Counted from the first letter of the stretch, positions 52,219 to 61,817 are shown. The stretch is DNA of 64,000 nt from Gammaproteobacteria bacterium (GCA_021773355.1 JAJFKE010000038.1:248001-312000); one strand, 5' to 3'. Program-made: numbers and translations. The notes: generated by a model from the sequence alone, not told the origin.

Positions 52219-53210
52219 TAGTCAGTCTAAAAATCATCCAACAACCCTTCCTAGCCATTTGCTCAGTTTTGGGACTTGCCTTTTATGCTTCAACGACATT
52301 GGGACAAGTGACTGATGACCACGCAGATCATTCGCAACACGTCATCGAACCTGTAATAGAAGAAATCCATGCAGGTCATTCCGAGAGTAGCGAAGGCGTC
52401 TTGGCGGAAACAACTCAAACAGAGAATGATCACAGCACCCACCAGCAAGACATGAACCACCAAGAGTCGGACATGCAAACTGATATGACTGCGACCCGAA
52501 GCCCACATGCTTATTCTGGTGGATACACTCGAGATCAAGGCCCGTATGCGTTACCGGTGAAAGATCAGCTTGTCCTAATGGACGAAAAAAACTTCAGTAG
52601 ATTAATTGTTAATCGTCTCGAAAACCTTAATCAGGATGGCCCCGATAGCACCAGATACGATGTCCAAGCGTGGTTTGGTAAAACCTATAGCCGATTTGTG
52701 CTCAAGGCAGAAGGTGAATATGCTGATGATTCATTAGAGGATAGCCGGACGGAATTGCTCTGGTCTCGAGCAACCTCTAAATTCTGGGATACACAGCTAG
52801 GAATTCGCGTTGATAATGGTGATGGGCCCGCAAGGAGCTGGTTAGCCGCTGGTGTGCAAGGCCTTGCTCCCTACTGGTTTGATGTTCATGCGACTGCATT
52901 CATTGGAGAAAGTGGAAGAACCGCTGTCGGTTTCGAAGCGGAGTACGAAGGGCGAGTAACGCAGAGGCTGATCCTGAAACCGCGGGTAGACGTTAACGTC
53001 TACGGCAAGGATGACCCGGAACGGGGCATTGGAAGTGGTCTTTCTGACTTAACTTTCGGGTTGAGAATGCAGTATCAGTTCACCCGTCAATTTGTACCTT
53101 ATATTGGTGTCGAAAGAATCCGAAGGTTTGGAGAAACTGCCGACTTGCTTCCTCTAGAATTCGATGGCTCTGACACACACTGGGTAGCTGGATTGAGGTT
53201 TTGGTTTTAG
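52215..53210 (+). CDS. copB: Outer-membrane copper resistance protein CopB/PcoB
   Basis: 331 residues from ATG 52215, which overlaps the multicopper oxidase stop codon. A signal peptide (to about 29, TTLGQ) is followed by a His/Met/Glu-rich, disordered part (HADHSQHVIEPV, HSTHQQDMNHQESDMQTDM) and then a beta-barrel domain from about 110 (RYDVQAWFGKTYSRFVLKAEGEY...RRFGETADLL, ending in RFWF) that is the CopB family. The His/Met segment probably binds copper outside or at the barrel mouth. Some longer starts overlap the oxidase gene and are rejected. It is always paired with the oxidase in copAB/pcoAB operons. Confidence 0.9.
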   Translation: MIVSLKIIQQPFLAICSVLGLAFYASTTLGQVTDDHADHSQHVIEPVIEEIHAGHSESSEGVLAETTQTENDHSTHQQDMNHQESDMQTDMTATRSPHAYSGGYTRDQGPYALPVKDQLVLMDEKNFSRLIVNRLENLNQDGPDSTRYDVQAWFGKTYSRFVLKAEGEYADDSLEDSRTELLWSRATSKFWDTQLGIRVDNGDGPARSWLAAGVQGLAPYWFDVHATAFIGESGRTAVGFEAEYEGRVTQRLILKPRVDVNVYGKDDPERGIGSGLSDLTFGLRMQYQFTRQFVPYIGVERIRRFGETADLLPLEFDGSDTHWVAGLRFWF

Positions 53211-53286
53211 ATTGCTCAACTAGTTTAAAAACACGGCAAACATACTTCATTTCGCTATATAAAACTTTTGAAGAAGGGAAAATTGA

Positions 53287-53748
53287 ATGAACCGTAAAAG
53301 CCTAATCCTATCAGTAGCTATATGGACTGTTATTTTCGTCCCTAGTGCCTTCGGACAAGACAAGGACGTGGATCAGATCCGCTCACTGCTTGAACGAGTA
53401 GCAGCGCTCATGCAGGCTGGGGATCTAACGCCCCTCGACGAGATTTATGCATCGGGTCGTGGTGTACACATCATCGAAGGTGCTGGAGTGAATCATGGCT
53501 GGGAAGAGTATCGCGATCACCACCTAAAACCAGAGTTACAGGCATTTGACAATTTTCAATACCACTTTTTCGCAATTGAACCTCGAGTAAAAGAAGATTT
53601 TGCCTATTCTGCATTTCGATATGAATTAAGTGCGGACACCGAAAGCGACCACATAGAAATCGAGGGGCGCGGTACTGCCATTCTCGAAAAAATTAATGAA
53701 CAATGGAAAATTGTACACCTGCACACTTCGGGGCGACCAAAGCGTTGA
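53287..53748 (+). CDS. Secreted SnoaL/NTF2-like protein (DUF4440 type)
   Basis: 153 residues: signal peptide (about 1-23, ending AFGQ), then an NTF2-like cone fold: helices VDQIRSLLERVAALMQAGDLTPLDEIY, followed by strands ending VHIIEGAGVNHGW and HFFAIEPRVKEDFAYSAFRYELS (both blocks only partly quoted). These periplasmic proteins bind small molecules or serve as accessory factors; the role here is unknown. AAGGG lies 8 bases before the ATG. It follows copB by 76 bases on the same strand, so it may share copper control. Confidence 0.75.
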   Translation: MNRKSLILSVAIWTVIFVPSAFGQDKDVDQIRSLLERVAALMQAGDLTPLDEIYASGRGVHIIEGAGVNHGWEEYRDHHLKPELQAFDNFQYHFFAIEPRVKEDFAYSAFRYELSADTESDHIEIEGRGTAILEKINEQWKIVHLHTSGRPKR

Positions 53749-53845
53749 GTCGACCATGTTAAACAGTAAGATGGCGGGGATTTACCCTTAATCCCTAAAC
53801 CATCTTTTGTCGATTACTGCCCACCAATACGAAAGGAGGCTGAAA

Positions 53846-54427
53846 ATGCTAAAAGTAGGAACAAGCGCGCCGCATTTCCAGTTATCTACGATTTCCGGCG
53901 ACACCGTTTCACTCTCCGAGCAGATCCTCAAGAACAACAGCGTACTGCTCATCTTCCTAAGGCATCTGGGCTGACTGCCCTGCCGCGAGCATGTGGCACA
54001 GTTGTGCCAACACCAACAAGAACTGGATCGGTTGAATGTCAGTGTCCTGATTATCTCTTTCAGCGCACCGCAGTTTGCGCGCGTGTGGCTGGAAGAGACC
54101 AAGGCACCCTTTTCCTTGTTGATTGATGAGGATCGTAGCGTCTATCAGGCCTATGGTCTTGAACGGTCATTCCGTCGCTCAAGGAGTCTCAAAACCCTGT
54201 GGTACTACCTTCGCCATTGGCAAGCGAGGCCCAAAAGTAAATTGCCTGACGACCTCGACCAGTTAGGTGGTGATTTTATCGTAGATGGGCAGGGCAAATT
54301 ACGTTTAGTCTACCCCAGCTATGATCCAGTTGATCGTCCATCAATGGACCAACTCTTTCCTATTTTGAATGCATGCTCTGGCTACCGGAGATCTCATCAA
54401 GATAATGGTTCTAAAACCGGGAGATAG
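53846..54427 (+). CDS. SelL-like peroxiredoxin-fold protein with in-frame UGA (candidate selenoprotein)
   Basis: One reading frame of 194 codons, with AAGGAGG 6 bases before the ATG and a single internal UGA at codon 43 (53972-53974). Both sides keep family character: APHFQLSTISGD and LLIFLRHLG before it, then LPCREHVAQLCQHQ and FSLLIDEDRSVYQAYGL after it, ending in a TAG. Read through, the site is LRHLG-U-LPCREH, a UxxC at the place where AhpC/TSA_2-type redox proteins have CxxC and SelL proteins have UxxU. The best reading is selenocysteine (thiol/peroxide redox enzyme); the alternative is a recent nonsense mutation. A hairpin of the bacterial SECIS kind follows the UGA. It stands alone between an NTF2-like gene and a minus-strand Czc cluster. 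Confidence 0.65.
53992..54012 (+). promoter_or_regulatory. Candidate bacterial SECIS hairpin
   Basis: GGCAC (53995-53999), loop AGTT (54000-54003), GTGCC (54004-54008), extended by U-A, G-C and U-A pairs with one bulged A. The apical loop begins 25 bases after the UGA and has G as its second base; published bacterial SECIS models ask for 16-37 bases and a G in the first two loop positions. Function is inferred. Confidence 0.5.
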
Positions 54428-54649
54428 GACCATGGTGCCCTGAAGGCAGATTCAAACCATTAGCAGATGAGAATTTCAGTAGACAGTGCGACCGCTTCTC
54501 CTTTTGAATCAAAATGTTAAAGGCGCGAAATCAGAGTGTGCTAGAGATTTGATAAATATTCCGCCTATCTGTCTCTAAACCAGAGTCAATTTCCTCTCGC
54601 TCCTTTGACCTACAAATGTCATTAGCAGTCGCAAATAAGTCTGTAGCCC

Positions 54650-55009
54650 TCACCACAATTCCACGCCGATCTCTCGCACTAGCAGCGCGAACAGGCCGAA
54701 GCTAATCAACGTCAGTAATGCTGACGCGCCGAGAGCCATCCAAAAACTGAATCGATTCATCAGGTAGGGAAATACCAGGAACATCGGTAAGGTAGGAATG
54801 ACATACCAGAATGTATACCAGGCATGATTGGAAATACGCTCTACCGATTGACCTTCAACATGCAGCCAGATCAAGACGAGCACGGTGACCAGGGGTAGAG
54901 CGGCAATTAGAGCACCAAATTTGCCGGATACTTTCGCCACCTCTGAGATAAGCACTACCAATCCTGCAGTCAGCAGATACTTGGTGGCGAGAAATGAAAA
55001 TGAGCCCAT
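54650..55009 (-). CDS. DUF3147-family small membrane protein
   Basis: 119 residues with four hydrophobic helices. The pattern KYLLTAGLVVLISEVAK...GALIAALPLVTVLVLIW matches the DUF3147 family of inner-membrane proteins often found at the end of metal-efflux operons; function unknown. ATG 55009 is chosen because AGGA is 7 bases upstream; a TTG at 55024 overlaps the efflux pump stop codon. It is the last gene of the Czc operon. The downstream 220 bases to the SelL-like gene show no gene. Confidence 0.8.
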   Translation of the reverse strand: MGSFSFLATKYLLTAGLVVLISEVAKVSGKFGALIAALPLVTVLVLIWLHVEGQSVERISNHAWYTFWYVIPTLPMFLVFPYLMNRFSFWMALGASALLTLISFGLFALLVREIGVELW

Positions 55010-55020
55010 AATTTTTCCTG

Positions 55021-58000
55021 TCAATTAACTGCTCGAGCTTCCTGCCAGACTTCACCTATATGCACAAGGCGATACAAAGCTGGCAACACGAATAGTGTCA
55101 GAATAGTTGAAGAGATTATGCCGCCGATAACGACGGTGGCTAGAGGCCGCTGCACTTCTGAGCCAATTCCCGAATTCAATGCCATGGGCACGAAACCCAA
55201 TGAAGCGACCAGTGCTGTCATTAGCACGGGACGCAGACGTGAAGTAGCACCTTCCGTGATCGCGCTGTGCAAATCTTTACCCTGGTCGTGCAGGCGTCGG
55301 ATGAAACTGAGCATGACCAGACCATTGAGCACGGCGATGCCAGATAGCGCAATAAATCCGACACCGGCCGAGATCGAGAACGGTATATCTCGCAGGACTA
55401 GTGCCAGCACGCCACCGGTTAGCGCCAATGGGACGCCGGTAAAAATTATCAGCGAATCGCGAATTGATCCGAGTGCCATAACCAGCAAGGTCAGAATGAT
55501 GAAGAGAGTAACAGGCACCACGATCAGCAGGCGCTGCGAGGCCGACTGCAACTGCTCATAGGTGCCACCGTATTCCACCCAATAGCCAGATGGGATTTCT
55601 ACATTGGCTTCAACAGCGCGTTGTACATCTTCTACAAAAGATCCCAGGTCTCGACCTCGGACATTGGCTGCTACCACAACGCGACGCTTGCCGTTTTCTC
55701 GGTAAATCTGGTTATAGCCATTTTCCACATTGATGCTGACCAACTCGCCCAAGGGAATGATTTCGCCCTCTTGTGTCACCACAGGCAAATTTATAAATGT
55801 ATCCGGGTTTTGTCGCGCTTTGGCGGCCTGGCGCACCACGATGTCTGAGCGACGGTCGCCTTCGTAATACGTCCCGGCCTTCACGCCCCCTAGTGCCTCT
55901 GCCACAGTATTCTGCAATTCCTGCAGGCTCAGGCCATAACGGGCCATAACATCGCGTTTCGGTGACATGGTAAGCACCGGCAGTCCGGTCGCCTGTTCCA
56001 CAGCTACATCGGCGGCGCCGGGTACGGCAGCGACGACGCTTTCAAGTTCATCGCCTAATGCAATCAGCTGATCAAAATCATCGCCGAATACCTTGACCGC
56101 CAACTCTGTACGCACACCTGCCAGTAGTTCATTGAAGCGCATCTGAATGGGTTGCAGAAATTCGTAACGATTGCCAGGCACAGTTGTGACAATCGCCTCA
56201 AGCTCGGCAATCACCTGTGCCTTTGGCTTATTAGGGTCGAGCCATTCCTCCCTTGGCTTGAGCATGATGAATGTGTCCGCTACGCTCGGAGGCATGGGAT
56301 CGGTGGCAACTTCCGCCGAGCCGATTTTCGAGAACACACGTTCCACCTCCGGTAACTTGCGTACCTCGGTTTCCAGCAGTAGTTGTAATTGAATAGCCTG
56401 ATCGAGAGACGTGCCAGGTATACGCAGTGCGTGCATGGCGATATCACCCTCATCCAGATTCGGTACGAATTCCGAACCGAGCCGGGTGAACAGGTTGTAA
56501 CACCAAAAAACCAGTCCAACTGCAAATAAAATTACGAGCCAGTTAAAGCGTAGCGAAAGCTGGAGTAGTGGCTGGTAGACAAAGCGGGCCGCCACGAGGA
56601 TTGGATTGGCCCGCTCCTTGACTGGGCCGCGAAAAAATAGGGCTACAGCAGCAGGAACAAAGGTTAGTGACAAGAGCATGCCACTGAGCAGAGCGATAAC
56701 AACGGTAATCGCCATCGGGTGAAACATTTTGCCTTCCACGCCGGTAAGACTGAGGATAGGAATATACACAGCAGTGATTATGAAGACACCGAACATTGCC
56801 GGGCGAATGACCTCCAAAGTAGCACTGGAGACCACTGTAAGTCGTTCTTGCAACGTCATGGTCGAGTCTTTGGCTTGCTGGCTGAGACGGCGCAGGCAGT
56901 TCTCTACAATTATTACTGTACCATCGACGATTAGCCCAAAATCCAACGCCCCCAGGCTCATCAGATTGGCACTGACACGGGTCTGTACCATGCCGGAGAT
57001 TGTTATCAACATGGCAATTGGGATTACGGCGGCTGTCAGTAAAGCGGCGCGAATATTACCTAGAAGAAGGAACAAAACGACAACCACCAGCAACGCGCCT
57101 TCGATCAAGTTTGTCTGCACGGTCCGCAAAGTCTTGTCTACTAGCTCGGTGCGATCATAGACAGCTGTCGCGGTAATGCCGGGTGGAAGGCTGGCTTGAA
57201 TTTCTGCAAGTGCAATGGCCACATCGCGCGCTACTGTGCGGCTGTTTTCTCCAATCAGCATAAACACGGTGCTCATTACCACTTCGTGACCATCCTGGGT
57301 TGCTGCGCCGCTGCGCAGTGGTTCGCCCAGTCGTAATGCAGCAACATCACGTACACGAATGGGAATGCCGTTTACTTCATCAATGACAATCGCTCCAATG
57401 TCTGCCAGTGCCTCCGCCTGACCTTCCATTCGGATCAGCCATTGTGCGCCATTGTATTGAATAAATCCGGCACCGCGATTTTCATTGTTGGCATTTAGGG
57501 CCGCAATGAGATCTGTCTGGCTTAACCCGTAGGCAAGCAATTTCGCCGGTTCAAACTCCACCTGGATTTCGTGTTTGTAGCCGCCAATTGGATTTACTTC
57601 CACAACACCAGGCACCCGCAACAGTTGCGGACGAACTATCCAGTCGTGAACGACGCGCAGGTCCATAGGTGTTACAGAAGAGCCGTCAGCATTCACCGCT
57701 CCAGGTTCGGCATCCACTGTGAACATGAAAATTTCGCCGAGCCCTGAAGCGATAGGCCCCAATTCGGGATCAAAATCGTTCGGCAGATCTCCGCGTACGG
57801 TGGCAATACGCTCGCTGACTTGCTGACGCGCGAAATAGATATCCGTGCCTTCCTCGAAAATTACGGTGACCTGAGACAAGCCGTAACGAGAAACAGACCG
57901 GGTGTTGGCCAGGCGTGGTAAACCAGCCATGGCATTTTCAATGGGGAAGCTGATGCGTTGTTCAGCTTCCAGTGGCGTATATCCGGGTGCCGCTGTGTTT

Positions 58001-58146
58001 ATCACCACCTGCACATTGGTGATATCCGGGACGGCGTCGATGGGCAGTCGAGTAAAGTTCCAGGCACCAAGGCCCATCAGGAACAGAACGAGGATAAATA
58101 CCAGCCCGCGTCGCTGCAGTGAGGTGTTGATAATTGCTTCAAGCAT
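55021..58146 (-). CDS. czcA: CzcA-type heavy-metal RND efflux pump (divalent cation type)
   Basis: 1041 residues, 12 transmembrane helices, two large periplasmic loops. The TM4 motif LGALDFGLIVDGTVIIVENCL has the D-x5-D-x6-E pattern of CzcA/CnrA/NccA pumps for Co, Zn, Cd or Ni; this differs from the CusA-type pump at 41681-44812. It works with CzcB and CzcC to move divalent metal ions from periplasm to outside. It begins 53 bases after czcB. The gene is clearly richer in G+C than the copper cluster beside it, hinting at a separate origin. Exact metal preference cannot be told. Confidence 0.9.
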   Translation of the reverse strand: MLEAIINTSLQRRGLVFILVLFLMGLGAWNFTRLPIDAVPDITNVQVVINTAAPGYTPLEAEQRISFPIENAMAGLPRLANTRSVSRYGLSQVTVIFEEGTDIYFARQQVSERIATVRGDLPNDFDPELGPIASGLGEIFMFTVDAEPGAVNADGSSVTPMDLRVVHDWIVRPQLLRVPGVVEVNPIGGYKHEIQVEFEPAKLLAYGLSQTDLIAALNANNENRGAGFIQYNGAQWLIRMEGQAEALADIGAIVIDEVNGIPIRVRDVAALRLGEPLRSGAATQDGHEVVMSTVFMLIGENSRTVARDVAIALAEIQASLPPGITATAVYDRTELVDKTLRTVQTNLIEGALLVVVVLFLLLGNIRAALLTAAVIPIAMLITISGMVQTRVSANLMSLGALDFGLIVDGTVIIVENCLRRLSQQAKDSTMTLQERLTVVSSATLEVIRPAMFGVFIITAVYIPILSLTGVEGKMFHPMAITVVIALLSGMLLSLTFVPAAVALFFRGPVKERANPILVAARFVYQPLLQLSLRFNWLVILFAVGLVFWCYNLFTRLGSEFVPNLDEGDIAMHALRIPGTSLDQAIQLQLLLETEVRKLPEVERVFSKIGSAEVATDPMPPSVADTFIMLKPREEWLDPNKPKAQVIAELEAIVTTVPGNRYEFLQPIQMRFNELLAGVRTELAVKVFGDDFDQLIALGDELESVVAAVPGAADVAVEQATGLPVLTMSPKRDVMARYGLSLQELQNTVAEALGGVKAGTYYEGDRRSDIVVRQAAKARQNPDTFINLPVVTQEGEIIPLGELVSINVENGYNQIYRENGKRRVVVAANVRGRDLGSFVEDVQRAVEANVEIPSGYWVEYGGTYEQLQSASQRLLIVVPVTLFIILTLLVMALGSIRDSLIIFTGVPLALTGGVLALVLRDIPFSISAGVGFIALSGIAVLNGLVMLSFIRRLHDQGKDLHSAITEGATSRLRPVLMTALVASLGFVPMALNSGIGSEVQRPLATVVIGGIISSTILTLFVLPALYRLVHIGEVWQEARAVN

Positions 58147-58199
58147 CTTGGGTGACCCGTTTTGACAAAACGGCGCAATATTGCCGCAAGGGAATTGCG

Positions 58200-59438
58200 T
58201 TAGTGGTCATGTGAGGCGCCGGATTTTTCCACGTCTGCCTTGAGGATGTAGCTGTTGCTGGTGACATAGATCGTGCCTGCTTGCAGTCCACCCAACACTT
58301 CAACCCACTCATCATCCTGACGCCCTAATTCCAGCATGCGAACCTCATAGCTATCGCCGATTTTGGCGAAGACCACCGTGAAGTCGCGAAAAGGTTGCAA
58401 TCCGCTGCGCTTGACCGCCAGTGGTGCTTCTATCTGGCCAGTCTCAATTTGTCCCTGGACAAAAGTGCCTGGCGCAAAACTATTGTCTTTGTTGTCAATC
58501 AGGGCGCGGGCGATGATCGATTGATCCGGGCGTACTGTCATATCAAAGTTGGCAATGGTGCCTTGCGCCACCGCCTTACCTATCGGCGAGGAAATGGTCA
58601 CCGACATTCCGACCTCGACTTGACTTCGTTGCGAGGGGTGCACAGCGAGTTCTGCCCAAACTTGAGAAGTGTCGAGAATTTCCAGCAAGATGCGGCCACT
58701 GGTTTGTTCGCCGGCATTGGCTAAGCGACGCAATATAGTCCCGGAAATTGGGGCATTAATAGTGTAGGGCTGCAGACTGGAGTTGCTTTCAATCGTGATC
58801 AAACGCTGTCCTTTTGAGACTCGCTGCCCAACGCTGGCATACACGGTCTGAATCAGACCATCGAAGCGGGCCACTATTTGACGAGACAATTCCGGGTTGG
58901 CCATGGTTTCACCAATCACGGAAATTGTCTGCACTAGCGTAGCGGGACCGGCGATATCTGTTTTCAGGCCGAAAGCCTCCGCCATCGCCGGTGAAATGGC
59001 AGTGCGGCCCTCGAAGCTCTCGAATTCCCAGCGGTGTTGTCGATTCTGATGACTTGCTTCTACGGCCACCAGGAACGAGTGAGGTTCATAGATTACCGTG
59101 TCACCACGCAGGTAAGTCTCTTCCGGATTGAAGTTGATGACATCGCGTACGTCACTCAGACGCGTCAGGGTCACGGTCAAGTCCATCGAACCTGGCGCCA
59201 GCACTTCGTCGCCACTGTACCCCCAAGCTCGGTATTCAGGCGGTACGCCGGTTTCAAAGATGGCTAATTCGAGCGCGAAATCACCGTCCACCATTAGTCT
59301 GCCGTTATTGGGACCTCGCTCGTATTCACCATCGACAACTTCTGCTTCCGCAGAGTTGCGCATGGTGTCTCCGCTATCACACGAAACTAGAACGATTGTG
59401 ATGGCTCCTAGCCAAACATAATGTAACAGTTGTTTCAT
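58200..59438 (-). CDS. czcB: CzcB-type periplasmic adaptor lipoprotein
   Basis: 412 residues. A signal peptide with a lipobox (VLVSC, Cys near residue 20) suggests a lipoprotein anchored in the inner membrane. The middle has the lipoyl/barrel-sandwich domains (GQRVSKGQRLITIESN, TINAPISGTIL), then a beta-barrel (VGMSVTISSPIGKAVAQ) and a C-terminal DHGxSHDH-like His tail. A 150-residue N-terminal region precedes the hairpin, as in CzcB proteins that bind metal in the periplasm. GAGGAAA is directly before the ATG. It lies 7 bases after czcC. Confidence 0.88.
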   Translation of the reverse strand: MKQLLHYVWLGAITIVLVSCDSGDTMRNSAEAEVVDGEYERGPNNGRLMVDGDFALELAIFETGVPPEYRAWGYSGDEVLAPGSMDLTVTLTRLSDVRDVINFNPEETYLRGDTVIYEPHSFLVAVEASHQNRQHRWEFESFEGRTAISPAMAEAFGLKTDIAGPATLVQTISVIGETMANPELSRQIVARFDGLIQTVYASVGQRVSKGQRLITIESNSSLQPYTINAPISGTILRRLANAGEQTSGRILLEILDTSQVWAELAVHPSQRSQVEVGMSVTISSPIGKAVAQGTIANFDMTVRPDQSIIARALIDNKDNSFAPGTFVQGQIETGQIEAPLAVKRSGLQPFRDFTVVFAKIGDSYEVRMLELGRQDDEWVEVLGGLQAGTIYVTSNSYILKADVEKSGASHDH

Positions 59439-59445
59439 AATTTCC

Positions 59446-60717
59446 TCACTGAGACAAGCCAGGTACTACTGCGGATACGCCGGTAAGGCGTTCGATTTCA
59501 ATCAGGTTGTGAAAAATGCTGTGAGCGGCTTCCACTAAATCCGCCCGAGCGGTCAGCAGATTCACCTGGGTTTGACTCCATTCCAGGTAACTGTAACGAC
59601 CAACTTCGTAGGCAACACGTGTATCTTCAAACGCGGCTTCATACAAGGGCAAAATATCATTGTTGAGCGCTGCGGCGAGGTGGACGTTGTGTAATAACTC
59701 CTGGTGGATCACGAATAGTTCAGTACGTAGTCGCAGTTGTTCCGCCTCCCGTTCCAATTTTGATTGGGTAATGCGCGCGCGTGTCTCCGCCACGCGGCCT
59801 CTGTTGCCATCCTGCGAGCCCAGCGGAATAGTCAGGCCAGCAACGAAGCCATGATCGCTGGTCTTGTTCTGCCAGCGAAACCCGGTCGACACACGCCAGG
59901 GTTGACGATTACGTGCTTCCTCCAGGCGCAGTTCCGCCTCATAGACTCGTTCAGCCGTAAGATAGCGTTCCAGATTCGGATTCTGTTCAAGCCTGGCGGC
60001 GAAGGATTCAAAGCTGTCGATTTCGGGTGTCTCCAGCAAGTTGCCGAGCACGCGTGAAAAATCCGGTTCATTCGCGCCCCACTGAGCTGCGAGACGATAG
60101 TTAGCTGACAGTAATTCGTGCTCGATATCTTCTTCAATTAGTTGCTGACGTCGTAGGTCAGCCTGCGCACGCGACAATTCAGCCGTGGGTGTCGAGCCTG
60201 CATTGACTCGTAAATCAATCGCTGCCACCGCCGCTTCCGCGAGAACAATTGCTTCGCCAGCAATCACCAACCGCGTTTGCAGTTCCAGACACTGCAGATA
60301 GCGCCGCGCAGTTTCTGCAGCAACATCCAGTCGTTGAATTGCGATATCAGATTGCACCAGGCTTGAACCGGCGCGCGCTGCCGATACGCGGGATTCGCGC
60401 AGCTCGCTTTCGAGTACCCAAGACACGCTAGCTGTCGCTTGCATGCCTCTTAGCAGGTCATTGCTCCCAGAGCCTAGTACATCCTCTACCTCAAGCTCGA
60501 GTTGTGGCCGGGGCTTGATACTGGCCTGTTCGATGCGGGCTGCCTGAATCTGCATCTGGATACCCGCAGCCCGCAGCGACGGATTTCCGGCTATAGCCCT
60601 GTCAACAGCCGATACCAAATCAATCGGTTGCGCGATGTTTTGAGCGGAAACCTGACTGATAGGGCAGCACAGGAAAGTAACGCTCGCAAGCCATGCCAGA
60701 ACGCGCTTGGGCAGCAT
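59446..60717 (-). CDS. czcC: CzcC-type outer-membrane efflux protein
   Basis: 423 residues: signal peptide (about 1-26, ending SQVSAQN) and the TolC-like pattern of two helical hairpins (RAAGIQMQIQAARIEQASIK, ELSRAQADLRRQQLIEEDIE) and short beta strands (VSTGFRWQNKTSDHGFVAGLTIPLGS, quoted only in part). It is the outer-membrane channel of the CzcCBA efflux system. ATG 60717 (MLPKRVLAWL) is chosen for AAGGG upstream and a proper signal; a longer frame adds a non-signal stretch. It follows the DUF6488 gene by 171 bases that hold no feature I can name. Confidence 0.87.
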   Translation of the reverse strand: MLPKRVLAWLASVTFLCCPISQVSAQNIAQPIDLVSAVDRAIAGNPSLRAAGIQMQIQAARIEQASIKPRPQLELEVEDVLGSGSNDLLRGMQATASVSWVLESELRESRVSAARAGSSLVQSDIAIQRLDVAAETARRYLQCLELQTRLVIAGEAIVLAEAAVAAIDLRVNAGSTPTAELSRAQADLRRQQLIEEDIEHELLSANYRLAAQWGANEPDFSRVLGNLLETPEIDSFESFAARLEQNPNLERYLTAERVYEAELRLEEARNRQPWRVSTGFRWQNKTSDHGFVAGLTIPLGSQDGNRGRVAETRARITQSKLEREAEQLRLRTELFVIHQELLHNVHLAAALNNDILPLYEAAFEDTRVAYEVGRYSYLEWSQTQVNLLTARADLVEAAHSIFHNLIEIERLTGVSAVVPGLSQ

Positions 60718-60888
60718 CGAATTATTCCCTTGCTGAGTATTTCCAATCAAAAACAAGTGTATCTCCATCAGAGTCTGCTAAGGCATTAATATTCTTGTTA
60801 CTTAATAGTGGTGAAAAACAGAGTGAGTCCCATGCTTGCCGGCTTCATGCAATCAGTGCAATTGCGAGAAGCCGACTACTTGAGCGTG

Positions 60889-61215
60889 CTATACGCTGGT
60901 TTGCGCCATGGAAACGTATTCACCGTTGGTAGTGAATACCAGTTCGAGTCGTACGTTCGCATCGGTATCAACATAGAACACAATCCAGTTCTGTCGACCT
61001 TCTATACGTGCCAGTTGCGCACCGGCGGCGGGGCGAGTCGCCCATTTCTCATCCAGCATGCCTTCCTTGATCAGCTCTTGCATTTTGCTAGAGGCGGTTT
61101 CTACGGCGGTGGCCTGATCAAGCGGTTGATCGTGTCCGTGTCCTTCATGAGCGAGCGTTGCGCCTGTTACCAGAAAAGTCATACAGATAGCGATTGCCTG
61201 TGCTAGTTGTTTCAT
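60889..61215 (-). CDS. DUF6488-family secreted protein
   Basis: 108 residues with a signal peptide ending ATLAHEGHGHDQ; the mature N-terminus is His-rich (HEGHGH) and may bind metal. The remainder (KMQELIKEGMLDEKWA, WIVFYVDTDANVRLELVFTT) matches the DUF6488 family, frequently found in czc-like operons. AAGGAG lies 6 bases before the ATG. It sits between the transmembrane anchor protein and czcC on the same strand, so it is likely a periplasmic accessory of the pump. Confidence 0.8.
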   Translation of the reverse strand: MKQLAQAIAICMTFLVTGATLAHEGHGHDQPLDQATAVETASSKMQELIKEGMLDEKWATRPAAGAQLARIEGRQNWIVFYVDTDANVRLELVFTTNGEYVSMAQTSV

Positions 61216-61251
61216 AAATTTCTCCTTGTTGTTGAAAATTGATTTAACTTA

Positions 61252-61788
61252 CTACTTCAGTCCGATGATTTCGTAGTTACCAAGTGTCTTCAGAGTCACC
61301 GTCGCATCCGTCTCGGTGTCGTTGCGAAAGTACCAGCCATGGGAGCCGGAGAAAGGGGTAGTAATCGATCCTTTCATTTCTGAGAGTTTGGCTGCCGCGT
61401 AACTCTCAAAATACCCCGTGTTGTCACCTTCGGGTTCGCCATGCAAGTCAAAATACAGGGAGCCGGTGCTGCTCCATTCATAATTCAGATTGGCATACTG
61501 ATTCAGGAAGAATTTGTATTCCAGACCATCGCGTGCCGGCACGAAGATTTCAGTGGTGTCTTCGCGGAACGCTAAATCACCTTCGCCTGCACGGCTCACG
61601 ACAACTGGAGCAGGTTCGGCGTTCGTCAAATTGTTCAAGCCCAATTGGGTGCCGATGCCGGTGGGATCAATGCCGTACTCTGCCGGTAACACCATTGTCA
61701 AAAACAAGATTGTCGCGATGGCGAGTGCAAACAGCAGCGCCTTAACCAGGGCGCTTGTGGACTGAATTGGATGTTCAACTTCACTCAT
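61252..61788 (-). CDS. Membrane-anchored protein of czc-type operons
   Basis: 178 residues with one N-terminal helix (about 14-34, ALVKALLFALAIATILFLTM) and a periplasmic domain (FREDTTEIFVPARDGLEYKF, YEWSSTGSLYFDLHGEPEGD). This 'transmembrane anchor protein' recurs next to HupE/UreJ and DUF6488 genes in metal-efflux operons; its function is unknown. ATG 61788 is used because the longer frame (61929) adds a non-conserved stretch that lies over the hupE gene. A weak AGAGAGA precedes the ATG. Confidence 0.75.
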   Translation of the reverse strand: MSEVEHPIQSTSALVKALLFALAIATILFLTMVLPAEYGIDPTGIGTQLGLNNLTNAEPAPVVVSRAGEGDLAFREDTTEIFVPARDGLEYKFFLNQYANLNYEWSSTGSLYFDLHGEPEGDNTGYFESYAAAKLSEMKGSITTPFSGSHGWYFRNDTETDATVTLKTLGNYEIIGLK

Positions 61789-61817
61789 GTGGTGTATCTC
61801 TCTTGGCGACGAATTTA

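Noticed and set aside
53993..54427. A 144-residue reading frame starting after the UGA of the SelL-like gene
   Set aside because: It is the second half of the frame beginning at 53846, has no ribosome binding site and lacks the family N-terminus; kept as one gene with an internal UGA.
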